DNA of 64,000 nt from Orlajensenia sp037404875 (GTDB lineage: Bacteria > Actinomycetota > Actinomycetes > Actinomycetales > Microbacteriaceae). Positions 1 to 8,386 of the stretch are shown piece by piece. Each line of letters begins with the position of its first letter. Position 1 is the stretch's first letter. Below the pieces are notes generated by a model. That model was not told the DNA's origin, made no database searches, and saw only the letters and a program-made list of their open reading frames with translations. Both the position numbers and the translations under genes were made by a program. The stretch lies in the NCBI RefSeq assembly GCF_037404875.1, contig NZ_JBBELO010000035.1, positions 4,834-68,833 on the forward strand. The letters run 5' to 3'.

Positions 1-886
1 ACCGGGCGGTCAGCTGCACGTTGCCGCGGGCCCAGCGCAGGCGTTGCTTCCAGAGCGCGCCGATCTTGTGGGGTTCCTCGGCCAGCACGACGGCGTAGGG
101 CTCGAAGACGACGCGACGCCCGGCGAGCTGGGTCTTGAAGGTGGTGACCGTGTCTTCGGCGAGCGAGCTCGTGTCGATGGCTCCGCCGATCGCCTCGAGG
201 TTCGTGCGCGAGTGCAGCTGCGCACCGCCGGCCAGGCAGGCCAGCGCCCCGAGCACGTTCTGCGCACGCCGGCTGCCCATCTGGGAGAGCACGTACTCGA
301 AGGCGACGAACCGGCTGAGGTAGTTCTTGTCACGGCTTCCCTCGGCGATGTACGCCGTCACCGCGCCGACCCGTTCGTCCGCGAGGTGCCGCGTCATGCG
401 GCGCAGCGAGTCGGGCAGGTAGATCACGTCGGCATCCATGATGAGCAGGGCCTGCATCCAGTCGTCCTGCAGCACGTGACGGATGCCGTGGTTCAGGGTG
501 TGCGCCTTGCCCTCGCCCCCGCGCTCCCTTCTCAGGTGGAAGACAGCTCCGGGGTACTGCACGGCCTTGGCTCGCACGACGTCGGGGGTGTCATCGGTCG
601 AGGCGTCGTCGACGACGTAGATGCGCAACGCACCATCGGGGTACTCCAGGCCCATGAGGCGATCGATGGAGGCTCCGATGACCGCGCCCTCGTTCCACGC
701 GGGCACGATCACGGCCACGTTCGGCAGATACGGTGCGGCGTCGCGGTAGTGGTTGCGCACCGCATGGAACGGCACGAGCAGGAACTGGTACGCCATCGTC
801 AGCACGGGAACGATCCCCAGGAGCACCAGGAAGACCAGTACCCCGGCCACACCCCACTGCACGCCGCCCCACGCCTCGGCGCTCAC
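1..886 (-). CDS. Membrane-anchored family 2 glycosyltransferase (partial, C-terminus outside window)
   Basis: The gene reads leftward off the window, so only about 295 N-terminal residues are visible. A hydrophobic N-terminal segment (residues ~10-35) precedes a GT-A domain. It carries the first nucleotide-sugar motif (VVDDASTDD), the DxD metal motif (MDADV), an acidic ED pair (AEDTVTTF) and the processive-synthase signature QRLRWARG. This is the order found in BcsA, hyaluronan synthase and poly-GlcNAc synthases, so a membrane enzyme polymerising a UDP-sugar is expected. The product cannot be told from the motifs. The GTG start overlaps the stop of the PHP gene by 4 bases (GTGA), implying translational coupling as the last visible gene of a four-gene operon. 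Confidence 0.88.
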   Translation of the reverse strand, partial: MSAEAWGGVQWGVAGVLVFLVLLGIVPVLTMAYQFLLVPFHAVRNHYRDAAPYLPNVAVIVPAWNEGAVIGASIDRLMGLEYPDGALRIYVVDDASTDDTPDVVRAKAVQYPGAVFHLRRERGGEGKAHTLNHGIRHVLQDDWMQALLIMDADVIYLPDSLRRMTRHLADERVGAVTAYIAEGSRDKNYLSRFVAFEYVLSQMGSRRAQNVLGALACLAGGAQLHSRTNLEAIGGAIDTSSLAEDTVTTFKTQLAGRRVVFEPYAVVLAEEPHKIGALWKQRLRWARGNVQLTAR

Positions 887-1659
887 GGTGAACCTCGGCC
901 CTCGGCCGCAGCATCGAGGATCTCGACGACGCGCCGGTAGCGGCCGACGTCGGTCGAGACGTGGCTGTCGGTGGACGCGACGACCCGTGCGCCGGCGGCC
1001 CGGGCTGCGAGAACGACGCGCGCACCGGGGCACGCCCACTTCTCGTTCACCTCGATGAGGGTGCCGGTGCTCGCGGCCTCCCCCGCCCAGCGGGCGAGCA
1101 GGTCGTCGCTGAGGTCGTCTTCGTGCAGCCCCATCTTCGGCAGGATGGAGAAGGGATGCGCCAGTTGTGCCGCCGGCGCTCGATGCATCGCGCCGATCAT
1201 GGCCTCCACGAGCATCTCGGCCGCGGCGGAAGGCGTCAGCCCGGCCGCGAGCTCGGCCCGCGCGCGGTCCGGCGTCCACGGCCCGTCCGGCCCCGGGAAC
1301 TGGTGGTCGGCGATCACGATCGCCTCCACGCCGCCCGGCCCCACGACGAGGTCCTCGGGCACGTCGAGGGTTCCCGCAGCATCCAGGATCTTCGCCTCGA
1401 CCCCCGTGTGGATGACGAGGCCGTCGGGCACCCGCTCCGCCGCGACGGCAGCGACGAACTCCGGCACCCAGCGCGTGGCTACCCGCACGTGGTCGATCAG
1501 GCGCAGTTCATGCAGGCCGGCATCATGGGCTGCACGGATGTTCTCGGCCAGCGTGCTCACGGCATCGTCCGAGAACTGCGAGTGCACGTGCCAGTCGCCG
1601 CGCAGCTCAGCGTGCCCGCCCGGCAGGGCCTCCCCCGCCCGCTCCCGCTCGGTGTTCAC
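883..1659 (-). CDS. PHP-domain phosphoesterase, histidinol-phosphatase-like
   Basis: 258 residues. The HVHSQFSDD sequence near residue 23 is the first PHP motif (HxH), and later LIDHVR, IADHQF, AHPFS and STDSHVS supply further metal ligands typical of trinuclear-metal PHP hydrolases. The family includes histidinol phosphatase (HisK type) and other small phosphate-monoester hydrolases. The setting between an ATP-grasp enzyme and a polysaccharide synthase argues against histidine biosynthesis and for a sugar-phosphate or intermediate phosphatase in glycan assembly (inference). It starts at GTG within the ATP-grasp stop (GTGA overlap) and itself overlaps the GT2 start, so the three genes are tightly coupled. 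Confidence 0.8.
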   Translation of the reverse strand: MNTERERAGEALPGGHAELRGDWHVHSQFSDDAVSTLAENIRAAHDAGLHELRLIDHVRVATRWVPEFVAAVAAERVPDGLVIHTGVEAKILDAAGTLDVPEDLVVGPGGVEAIVIADHQFPGPDGPWTPDRARAELAAGLTPSAAAEMLVEAMIGAMHRAPAAQLAHPFSILPKMGLHEDDLSDDLLARWAGEAASTGTLIEVNEKWACPGARVVLAARAAGARVVASTDSHVSTDVGRYRRVVEILDAAAEGRGSP

Positions 1660-2624
1660 GGCGTCTCCAACACCTCGTCGACGGGCAGGAAGACGTCTTC
1701 GAGGTAGCGCACGTTGGCCACCTCGGCGAAGGGCACCTCGCGGGGAATCTCACGGCCGAGCGCCACGTCGACCGCGAGGGAGGGCATGTCGACGCCTGAC
1801 GCGATGGTCAACGGCATCGCCCCCGAGAATCGCGGGTTGATCTCGAGCAGGGCGGGCTCGCCGTCGATGCTGTAGCGCAGCTGCACGTTGGCCACGCCCA
1901 CGATGCCCGCCGCGCGAGCGCAGGCGGCCGCCGCGGCTTCGAGTTCCTCGCGGTGCACCGTGCGACCGGCAACGGCGACCCCCGAGTCGACGCGGGCGCG
2001 CAGCCGCGGTACGGCGGCGACCACGTGCCCATCGGATGCCACGATCACGTCGACCGAGAACTCCTCGCCGGGCAGGTTCTCCTGGATGATCTGCGTCTCG
2101 TCGGGCGCCGCGGCTTCCAGTTCGGCACGCGTGTGCACGAGGTGCACCCCGCGCGAGCCGGCGCCACTGCGCGGCTTGACGATGACGGGGAAGGTCCAGT
2201 CGTGCGCGATTCCGCCCGGCGTCAGCAGTTCCGTGTGGGGAACCCGGGCGTGCGGAGCGCAGGCCTGCACGAGGCGCCACTTGTCGAGGGCGGTCTCGAG
2301 CGCTTCCCCGCTGGCCGCGGCGAGCACCGCTCCGAGCTCGTCCCGTCGTCGCGCGAGCGGCGGCAGCTCGGCATCCACCGTCGAGACGACGACGTCGATG
2401 CCATCGGTCGCGACCAGGTCGATGACCGCGTCGACGAACTCGGGCGCACGCCCGGCCGGGATGATGCGTCGCCGTTCGGCTGCGACGAGATAGAGGCCGC
2501 TCGCCCAGCCGTCCATGTCGGCGGCGAACACGTCGAGATCCTCTCGGCGCAGCAACGAGCGGATGACCGCCACCCCCGCCGGGCCTCCGGCTCCGGTCAC
2601 CAGTACCTTGTGCGTGTCAGCCAC
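1656..2624 (-). CDS. ATP-grasp domain enzyme (CarB-like ligase)
   Basis: 322 residues from the preferred GTG at 2624, which has GGGAG seven bases upstream; an in-frame GTG at 2642 is possible. The N-terminal Rossmann-like pre-ATP-grasp part begins VLVTGAGGPAGVAV. It is followed by an ATP-grasp core with a P-loop-like KPRSGAGSRGV, the PGEEFSVDV strand and the Mg-binding LLEINPRFSG. Such enzymes form amide or thioester bonds through acyl-phosphates, usually joining an amino acid or small acid to an amine. The substrate is not visible. Sharing an operon with a PIG-L deacetylase (which would expose amino groups) and a polysaccharide synthase, it could acylate or aminoacylate an amino sugar (inference). 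Confidence 0.8.
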   Translation of the reverse strand: MADTHKVLVTGAGGPAGVAVIRSLLRREDLDVFAADMDGWASGLYLVAAERRRIIPAGRAPEFVDAVIDLVATDGIDVVVSTVDAELPPLARRRDELGAVLAAASGEALETALDKWRLVQACAPHARVPHTELLTPGGIAHDWTFPVIVKPRSGAGSRGVHLVHTRAELEAAAPDETQIIQENLPGEEFSVDVIVASDGHVVAAVPRLRARVDSGVAVAGRTVHREELEAAAAACARAAGIVGVANVQLRYSIDGEPALLEINPRFSGAMPLTIASGVDMPSLAVDVALGREIPREVPFAEVANVRYLEDVFLPVDEVLETP

Positions 2625-2693
2625 CCTGTCGTCTCCCGTCACTGGTTCGATCTCTCCCGGCCTCGATCCGCCGGCCGCGCGCCCGCTGCGCGT

Positions 2694-3761
2694 TCACAGT
2701 TCCTGCCCGACGCTCGTGATGCGGGACTGGCCCACGGCATCCGAAACCGGCGCCCCCACACCCGAACTGTCGCGCACGATCTCGAGCGGCTCGCTGAGGG
2801 TGCCGGTGCCGAAGCGCGACCAGTATCGCGCGGTGGCGAGCACGAAATCGGGTTCGAGGTAGTTCCGGATGCCCCACTGCGAGGCGAAGCACTTCAGCAG
2901 GGCCAGCTTGGTGTCGGTGAAGCCCTCGATGCTCACGAACCGGCTCGGACGGAAGTCGACGGTCGACGAGGGGCTCTGGTAGCACGCGACGGTCGCGACG
3001 TTGCGGGTCGCTATGAGCGAGGCCTCGTGCACCGCTCGATGATCCTGATGGCGGTCGTTGCGGCTGTGGGTGTAGACGATGGCCGGCGAGACCTCAGCGA
3101 CCACCCGCTCGATGATGCCGACCGTCGGGTCGGCGTTCGGGATGCGGGTGTCCTCGAGGTCTTCGAGGAAGAGGCGCGCGCCGATGAGTTCCGCCGCCGC
3201 GAGCGACTCCCCTTGGCGGTCATCGACCGCCCCGCCCCGCGCACCACGCGAGAGCGTCAGGATGACCACGGGGTCGCCCGCTGCCGCATGCGCAGCGAGA
3301 CTGCCGCCCACACCGATCTCGACGTCGTCGGGATGGGCACCGATCGCGAGTACGGTTCGCCTCTGTCTCCGGGCCACGGCGGCTCGGAACTCGGCAGCGA
3401 GCCGGTGCACGGTGTCTACGAGGACGGCCGACGGCACCGGCTTGGTGAGGAATTCGTTGGCGCGCTCGCGGAGCGCCCGCACCGCATAGTCGACGGATGC
3501 GTGCGCCGTCATGACGATCACCGGCAGCGCGCCATCCCTGCGCCGGGCCCAGTCGAGGATGTCGAGCCCGCTGGCACCCGGCAGCTCGACGTCGGTGACG
3601 ATGACATCCGGCGCGAACTGAACGATCGCCTCCATCGCACCGACGCCGCTCGGCAGCACGCGAACCTCGCACGCGCCACGCCTGGTCAGGATGGTCTGCG
3701 TGTACAGGGCAACATCGTCGTCATCTTCGATGACGAGAACTCGGTAGGGCGACTCAGCCAT
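2694..3761 (-). CDS. Response-regulator receiver fused to PIG-L/LmbE N-deacetylase
   Basis: 355 residues with two clear domains. Residues 1-120 are a CheY-like receiver: acidic pocket EDDDD, phospho-acceptor Asp in VIVTDVELPG, Thr in VIVMTAHA and Lys in FLTKPV. Residues ~130-280 are a PIG-L (LmbE) deacetylase: AIGAHPDDVEIGVGG supplies the zinc HPDD motif and YTHSRNDRHQDHRAVH the distal histidines. PIG-L enzymes remove N-acetyl groups from GlcNAc-type sugars. The fusion suggests deacetylase activity switched by phosphorylation instead of DNA binding, since no output HTH is present. It is the first gene of the glycan operon and no cognate kinase is visible in the window. Confidence 0.9.
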   Translation of the reverse strand: MAESPYRVLVIEDDDDVALYTQTILTRRGACEVRVLPSGVGAMEAIVQFAPDVIVTDVELPGASGLDILDWARRRDGALPVIVMTAHASVDYAVRALRERANEFLTKPVPSAVLVDTVHRLAAEFRAAVARRQRRTVLAIGAHPDDVEIGVGGSLAAHAAAGDPVVILTLSRGARGGAVDDRQGESLAAAELIGARLFLEDLEDTRIPNADPTVGIIERVVAEVSPAIVYTHSRNDRHQDHRAVHEASLIATRNVATVACYQSPSSTVDFRPSRFVSIEGFTDTKLALLKCFASQWGIRNYLEPDFVLATARYWSRFGTGTLSEPLEIVRDSSGVGAPVSDAVGQSRITSVGQEL

Positions 3762-3829
3762 GGCACCACATCACCACCACTCTATGCAGAGTGCCGCCGC
3801 GCCACAGACGTAATCCGCCGCGCCGCGCG

Positions 3830-3855
3830 GGGTGGCATTCCGCGGCGCGCCACCC
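3830..3855 (-). terminator. GC-rich hairpin between LuxR gene and glycan operon
   Basis: A GGGTGGC / GCCACCC inverted repeat lies just downstream of the minus-strand LuxR-type gene and upstream of the receiver/PIG-L gene. The loop is also GC-rich. There is no T-run, so it is only a weak terminator candidate. Confidence 0.35.
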
Positions 3856-3884
3856 GGATCCCTCAAGGTGGCGGACGAGTGAGC

Positions 3885-6461
3885 TCAGCCGCCGGTCAGC
3901 ACGCCGGTCCGGCGAGCCGCCGCGACCGCGCGTCCCCGCGTCGGTGCATCGAGCTTGCGCAGCACCGCGGCGATGTGGTGCTCGACCGTGCGCGGGGAGA
4001 GCACAAGACGGTCGGCGATGTCGGCCGTCGAAAGGCCCTCGGCCAGAAGCCCGAGCACGTCGAGTTCCCGCGCGGTGAGCTGGGCCGGGTTGGTGCGGCT
4101 GGCGCCACGAGGCCGCCGCGGAAGCGGCAGCCCGCGATCGCGACGCGTGCGCAGCATGGCCTCGACGGCGGCCGTCGCCCCGAGCGCTTCGAGCGCCCGG
4201 ACGGCGGACTGCGCGACCTCGACGTCGGCGTCGAACGCACAGGCGTAGGCAGCCCACAGGGGCGCGCCGACCGCATCCCACGCCTCGGCGGCCTGCTTCC
4301 AGGAGCCGCCGACCATGAGCGCGAACGGCTTCGCGCATCCATCAGCCTGCACGGTCGAGTCACCGCCGATCGTGCGCCACCAGGCCAACTCCCCCACCGC
4401 CCACGGATCATCGTGTCGGAGGGCGGATGCCCACGCCTCATCCGTGAGGGAACCGATGTCGCCGTCGCGACCGGCGAGCCAGGCGATTTCAGCGGCGGCG
4501 CAGGCGGCGGGTGCGATGCGCTGCAGCTCGCCCGTGCGCTCTGCCAGCGACAGGGCGATCGTGAGGTGATCGGACGCGTCCAGCCCACGGCGCGCCTCGA
4601 TGCGCGCGACGGATGCGGCGGCCGGGATCGCCGAGATGGGCGCGAGGTCACGAGTCGCGAGAACGGCGCGACCTGTGGCGGTCGCCTCCTCCCACCGCCC
4701 GAGCTGCTGCAGCGCATCGGCCTGCCACGCCATCATGTAGCGCGACCACGAATCCAGGTCGCGCTCGGTGCAGTAGGCGACGCCCTCTTCGAGAATCCGC
4801 AGCGCCTCGTGCAGCCGTCGCTGCTCGACCGACATCGTTCCGAGGTTCGTATAGGCCCGCGCCGCATGCTCGTGCAGGTCGGAGTCGAGCGAGAGCCGCA
4901 GGCTCCGCCCGAGATTGCCCGCGCCCTCTTCCTCACGACCGCTGCTGAGCTGCGCCGTACCGATGTTGTTGAGCGCGTGGGCTTCCACCTCCGCATCGCC
5001 CAGGCGGTGGGCCAGCGCCAATGCTCGCTCGCCCCACGCGATCGCCTCGTCATCGTCCTTCGCGAGCATGCGGACCTGCGCCATGTTGCTCAGGGCCATC
5101 GCGAGCTCGTGACTGTCGCCGAGCGGTTCGAGCGTTGCGACGGCGCGGGCGGCGTACCGTTCGGCGTCATCGCCCCTGCCCAGGAACCACGAGAGCCGCG
5201 AGAGCCAGCGTTCGGCGTCGCCGGTCTCGCGCATCCGCTGCGCAACCTGGTGCGCCTCGAGCGCCTGGCGCCGGGCCGCGATCGCCTCGGGAAGCTGGTC
5301 GGTGAGATAGCACTCGTACGAGAGCGCCTCGAACAGCGCGGCGCGGTCGGGGCCACTCCCGCCGAAGTGGAGGGCGACACGCAATTGCGCGGCCGCCTCC
5401 CGATGGGCGCCGAGGCGTGCCGCCTGCCGGGCGGCGAGAGTCGCCTGGGCGAGGGCGGCCGCCTCGTCGCCGCACCCGGCCGCGTGGTGCGCGAGCCGGC
5501 GATGATCTTCGGGCATGCGTCGCGACAACTCGTGCAGCGCCCGCCGGTGCAACTGGCGGCGGCGGATGGCGGAGAGCCCCAGCTCGATCGACTCCCGGCC
5601 GAGCTCGTGGCGGAATCCGACGGACCCGTCACCGTGCTCCACCAGGATCCCGACGTCGAGCGGTTCCTGCACCGCGGTCACCGCCTGCCCGGCGACGGCC
5701 GCGAGCAGGTCGAGGCTCCCCTCCGTGCCCAGGATTGCGGCCGCGGCCACCACGTCCGACGCCGGCGACGAGAGCCGGGAGGCCCGTGCGAGCACGGCAT
5801 CCCGAACGGTGGCCGGCAGCTCGTTGCGGCCGCCTGCCAGCACCTCGGTGACGAAGAACGCGTTGCCCGCCGTTCGTCCGTGCAGCGAAAGCGGGTCGAG
5901 TGGCACCTGCGCCTGCTCGATCAACGCGGCGACGCCTGCGACGCTCAAGGGCGGCACGAGAATGCGACGCACGCCCGGCTGCCCCGCCAGATCGCCCATG
6001 ACGGCGGCGAGCGGATGGCGCGGGCTCACCTCGTCGTCGCGATAGGTGACGACGAGGAGGGTAGGCGTGCCCCCGAGTCGCCGGCCGAGGAAGCGCAGCG
6101 CGTCCAGCGTGGCCTCGTCCGCCCAGTGCAGGTCTTCGAGCACGAGCAGGGTGGGTTCCTCCGCGAGCTGTGAGCGCAGCCAGCGGAAGACGCCCACGCG
6201 ATCGCCGTGCACCGACAGGTGCGCATCCAGTTCGGGAAGCGCGTCGCGGAAGGCGGAGAGCGCATCCGCGGTCGTCACGTTGTCGACGCCTCCCGTGCGC
6301 ACCCGCACGCGATCGGTGACGGCGGATGCGAGGGCGCGCACGAGGGCGGACTTGCCCACGCCGGCCTCTCCTCCGACGAAGACGAGCCCGCCCGTCCCGG
6401 TGAGAGCCTCGTCGACGAGACCGACGAGATCACCGAGCACAGCGTCGCGCTCGACCAGCAT
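3885..6461 (-). CDS. Large ATP-binding LuxR-family transcriptional regulator (LAL type)
   Basis: 858 residues from the ATG at 6461; a TTG four codons upstream is in frame but less likely. The N-terminal AAA/NB-ARC-like ATPase has Walker A GEAGVGKSALV and Walker B LLVLEDLHWADEA. A long alpha-helical TPR-like middle follows, with repeated SNMAQVRMLAKD, ALNNIGTAQ and AYTNLGTMS segments. The C-terminus is a LuxR HTH (LTARELDVLGLLAEGLS, then RTVEHHIAAVLRKLDA). These regulators bind an effector through the TPR region and activate nearby genes. It lies 123 bp upstream of, and in the same direction as, the receiver/PIG-L glycan operon, a plausible target. Confidence 0.9.
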   Translation of the reverse strand: MLVERDAVLGDLVGLVDEALTGTGGLVFVGGEAGVGKSALVRALASAVTDRVRVRTGGVDNVTTADALSAFRDALPELDAHLSVHGDRVGVFRWLRSQLAEEPTLLVLEDLHWADEATLDALRFLGRRLGGTPTLLVVTYRDDEVSPRHPLAAVMGDLAGQPGVRRILVPPLSVAGVAALIEQAQVPLDPLSLHGRTAGNAFFVTEVLAGGRNELPATVRDAVLARASRLSSPASDVVAAAAILGTEGSLDLLAAVAGQAVTAVQEPLDVGILVEHGDGSVGFRHELGRESIELGLSAIRRRQLHRRALHELSRRMPEDHRRLAHHAAGCGDEAAALAQATLAARQAARLGAHREAAAQLRVALHFGGSGPDRAALFEALSYECYLTDQLPEAIAARRQALEAHQVAQRMRETGDAERWLSRLSWFLGRGDDAERYAARAVATLEPLGDSHELAMALSNMAQVRMLAKDDDEAIAWGERALALAHRLGDAEVEAHALNNIGTAQLSSGREEEGAGNLGRSLRLSLDSDLHEHAARAYTNLGTMSVEQRRLHEALRILEEGVAYCTERDLDSWSRYMMAWQADALQQLGRWEEATATGRAVLATRDLAPISAIPAAASVARIEARRGLDASDHLTIALSLAERTGELQRIAPAACAAAEIAWLAGRDGDIGSLTDEAWASALRHDDPWAVGELAWWRTIGGDSTVQADGCAKPFALMVGGSWKQAAEAWDAVGAPLWAAYACAFDADVEVAQSAVRALEALGATAAVEAMLRTRRDRGLPLPRRPRGASRTNPAQLTARELDVLGLLAEGLSTADIADRLVLSPRTVEHHIAAVLRKLDAPTRGRAVAAARRTGVLTGG

Positions 6462-6489
6462 GCGACTATTCAACCGCGCGGTGGCCGGT

Positions 6490-6741
6490 TCAGTCGCCCT
6501 CGATCACCGGGTAGACGGCATCGGCGACGAGACCGTGCGCCTCCCGGTGAACCCGGTTGGCGGCATCCGCGTCGGGTGCGTCGACCAGGCAGAAGATCTT
6601 GCCCTGTTCCTCGGCCACCCAGTAGCGCAGGTAGTGCACGCCGTGGTCTTCCTGCACGGCGAGGTCGGCGGCGTGTGCCGCCGCGACGTCGCCGACGGTG
6701 ACGGAACCGTCGAGGTTGTGAACATCCATGTAGAGCGTCAT
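6490..6741 (-). CDS. DUF4242-family small protein
   Basis: 83 residues. The start at 6741 was chosen because AAGGAG sits correctly upstream, whereas an upstream in-frame ATG adds an unconserved polar tail. The pattern MTLYMDVHN, HHGVHYLRYW-like sequence, GKIFCLVDAP and HREAHGLVAD matches the DUF4242 family, which includes a Streptomyces nickel-binding protein. The conserved His, Cys and Glu residues could bind metal. The stop lies 28 bases before the LuxR-type start, so the two may be cotranscribed. Physiological role unknown. Confidence 0.75.
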   Translation of the reverse strand: MTLYMDVHNLDGSVTVGDVAAAHAADLAVQEDHGVHYLRYWVAEEQGKIFCLVDAPDADAANRVHREAHGLVADAVYPVIEGD

Positions 6742-6915
6742 GTCATCTCTCCTTGAGTCGGTGTCGCCGGCCGATTCAGCCGGCATGACAAGTACACCTC
6801 CGGAGCCGGGTGCCCGGAATCGGTCGGATCACCCATATTCGCGGTGCGCCGAGGCACCGGGATGCGGCCGCGTCGGCGAGAGGAACCTCGGCGCTGGATG
6901 GCCAAGAATGGGGAG

Positions 6916-7083
6916 ATGAACGTCGACCCCGGGGATGAGCCGCGCTTCCGGAGCCCCGACCCGTGCCCACAGTGCGGAGACGTGCTCGACGGCGGCGTCA
7001 TCGTGGGCGACGACGGCATCATGGTCATCACCGTCCGCTGCCTCACCTGCGGCTACAGCGCGTTGATCGACCCGTTCTCGTAG
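6916..7083 (+). CDS. Small zinc-ribbon protein
   Basis: About 55 residues from ATG 6916 (GGGGAG directly upstream); in-frame ATGs at 6898 and 6844 are alternatives. Two knuckles, CPQCGDVL and CLTCGYSA, are 25-30 residues apart, the layout of a zinc ribbon. Nothing else is recognisable. It is transcribed away from the DUF4242 gene and converges on the VOC gene. Function unknown. Confidence 0.6.
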   Translation: MNVDPGDEPRFRSPDPCPQCGDVLDGGVIVGDDGIMVITVRCLTCGYSALIDPFS

Positions 7084-7105
7084 GGTGCCCAGTGGAGGGC
7101 GCCTC

Positions 7106-7459
7106 TCAGGCCGGAGGCTCCCAGAGCTCGATCGGGAGCCCCTCTGGATCGTGGATGCGGGCGAACCGCCCGTATTCCGCCGTCTCCCATTCCGGTCGGC
7201 GTTCGACCGCGATGCCCGCGACCTGCAGCGTCTCGGCCAGCGCATCCAGCTCACTCACGCGCAGGTTGAGCATGAACGGCTGGTCGGCCGGAAAGTAGTC
7301 GCTGTCGTCGGGGAACGGGGCGAAGACCGTCATGCCGGCCTGTTGCTCCCAGATGCCGTCGTGCCCCGCTTCGATGCCGAGGTGCTGCCGGTACCAGGCT
7401 GCGCGGGCCTCGGGATCGCGGCTGCGGAAGAAGATGCCGCCGATGCCTGTGACTGCCAT
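7106..7459 (-). CDS. VOC (glyoxalase/bleomycin-resistance) superfamily protein
   Basis: 117 residues from ATG 7459, which has GGGAGG seven bases upstream. The single-module VOC fold is seen in GIGGIFFRSRDPEARAAWY at the start and ARIHDPEGLPIELWEP at the end; the final Glu is the usual metal ligand. Such proteins act as dimers in glyoxalase-like, dioxygenase or drug-binding roles. The substrate cannot be inferred. Confidence 0.82.
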   Translation of the reverse strand: MAVTGIGGIFFRSRDPEARAAWYRQHLGIEAGHDGIWEQQAGMTVFAPFPDDSDYFPADQPFMLNLRVSELDALAETLQVAGIAVERRPEWETAEYGRFARIHDPEGLPIELWEPPA

Positions 7460-7660
7460 GATCCGCCTCCCGATACACCGGATGTTCTCGATCACCCCGG
7501 CGTGATGCCGAGACGAGCTCAGCATACCGACGACCCGTTCGAGCGGGCGGCGCCGGCTGGCTCCGGCGAGCTGATCCGAGCGGGCTCGCTCGGATCAGGA
7601 GCCTTTTCGAATCGCCGTCCGAGATCAGGAGAGGCAACCTGAGCGCTGATCCGGTTACGC

Positions 7661-7879
7661 CTACTTCCCGTTGGCTCGCGCCCGCTTCTGTGCTCTGTAC
7701 TCGTTCAGGAGCAGGAGCTCTAAGGCTGCGCCAAAAAGGACGGCAATCCACACTCCGGCCGATACGAATGTCAGGCCAAAGGCTCCCAACACGAAGACAG
7801 CGTTCACCACGATCATCGCTGCAAGCACGCCCTCGAGCGGAGGCGAACTCAGCCTGCGCCTCGCCGATCTATACGTCAC
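7661..7879 (-). CDS. Small two-helix membrane protein, unknown
   Basis: 72 residues from a GTG at 7879 preceded by GGGGG; an ATG at 7921 gives 86 residues but lacks a ribosome-binding site. There is a basic N-terminus, then two hydrophobic helices (VLAAMIVVNAVFVLGAFGL and VWIAVLFGAALELLLL) and a basic C-terminus. It is the last gene before the island junction. No family recognised. Confidence 0.5.
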   Translation of the reverse strand: MTYRSARRRLSSPPLEGVLAAMIVVNAVFVLGAFGLTFVSAGVWIAVLFGAALELLLLNEYRAQKRARANGK

Positions 7880-8108
7880 GTGAACCCCCGTTCGGATCCA
7901 ACGCGAACCGATCAAGCTCATCTAATGAATGCATGTCAACGAGGACCAATCCATGCGACCAAACGTGAGTAATGAGGCCTTGGCACGGGAGCGTCAAGCC
8001 GCTGGATAGCCCTTCCCTGCCACTTCTTGCCCCAGTGCGATCGACGGTCACGTTAGCGCATAAGTTTCTTCCTCGACCCACGACCGCGACTACCAACCCC
8101 AGAAACAA

Positions 8109-8138
8109 CGAAATCCCCTCCCGAAGGAGAGGATTTCG
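8109..8138 (-). terminator. Hairpin terminator left of the first att copy
   Basis: An 11- to 12-bp stem (CGAAATCC... / ...GGATTTCG, one mismatch) with a six-base loop, followed on the minus strand by TTGTTTCT. It lies about 50 bases beyond the tRNA-like att copy at 8187. Before island insertion it would have been the native terminator of the initiator tRNA gene (inference). Confidence 0.6.
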
Positions 8139-8186
8139 TGAACCATGTCCCGACACATCCAGAAAGGATGTCTCGACACATCAAAT

Positions 8187-8372
8187 TGGTTGCGGGGGCA
8201 GGATTTGAACCTACGACCTCTGGGAGGCTTAAGCTCACCTTCGGTCCGCACCGGTTGTCTCGGGAACTCGCGGGTTCCCTCTTATTTACAGGGAACCAGA
8301 CGGTTCGCTGTCTCCGATTCTATCCGGTCGGTTCTGGGTACTTCCGGGTAAATGTGGTGAGTAAATGATGAC
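8187..8372. repeat. 186-bp island-end module, copy 1 (att core plus arm)
   Basis: The first 38 bases equal the tRNA-fMet 3' end. The remaining ~148 bases align without a gap to 14280-14427; about three quarters of the whole module is identical by hand count. Conserved blocks include GGGAACTCGCGG with an inverted GTTCCC, a further GGGAACC, and TATCCGGTCG. The end is GGTGAGTAAATGATGAC. The arrangement resembles recombinase or excisionase arm sites beside an att core. Confidence 0.8.
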
Positions 8373-8386
8373 GCCCGCGACGGGGA

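Noticed and set aside
1953..6173. Very long plus-strand open frame (1406 codons)
   Set aside because: It is antisense to ATP-grasp, REC-PIG-L and LuxR genes whose motifs are unmistakable. Its composition is Arg/Gly/His-rich, as expected from high-GC antisense frames.
7869..8156. Minus-strand open frame reaching into the att region
   Set aside because: No start with a ribosome-binding site, no motif, and it crosses the terminator hairpin at 8109.
8187..8261. Possible second tRNA gene at the att copy
   Set aside because: Only the 3' 38 bases match; the anticodon arm, D arm and 5' acceptor strand are absent. The same holds at 14242.
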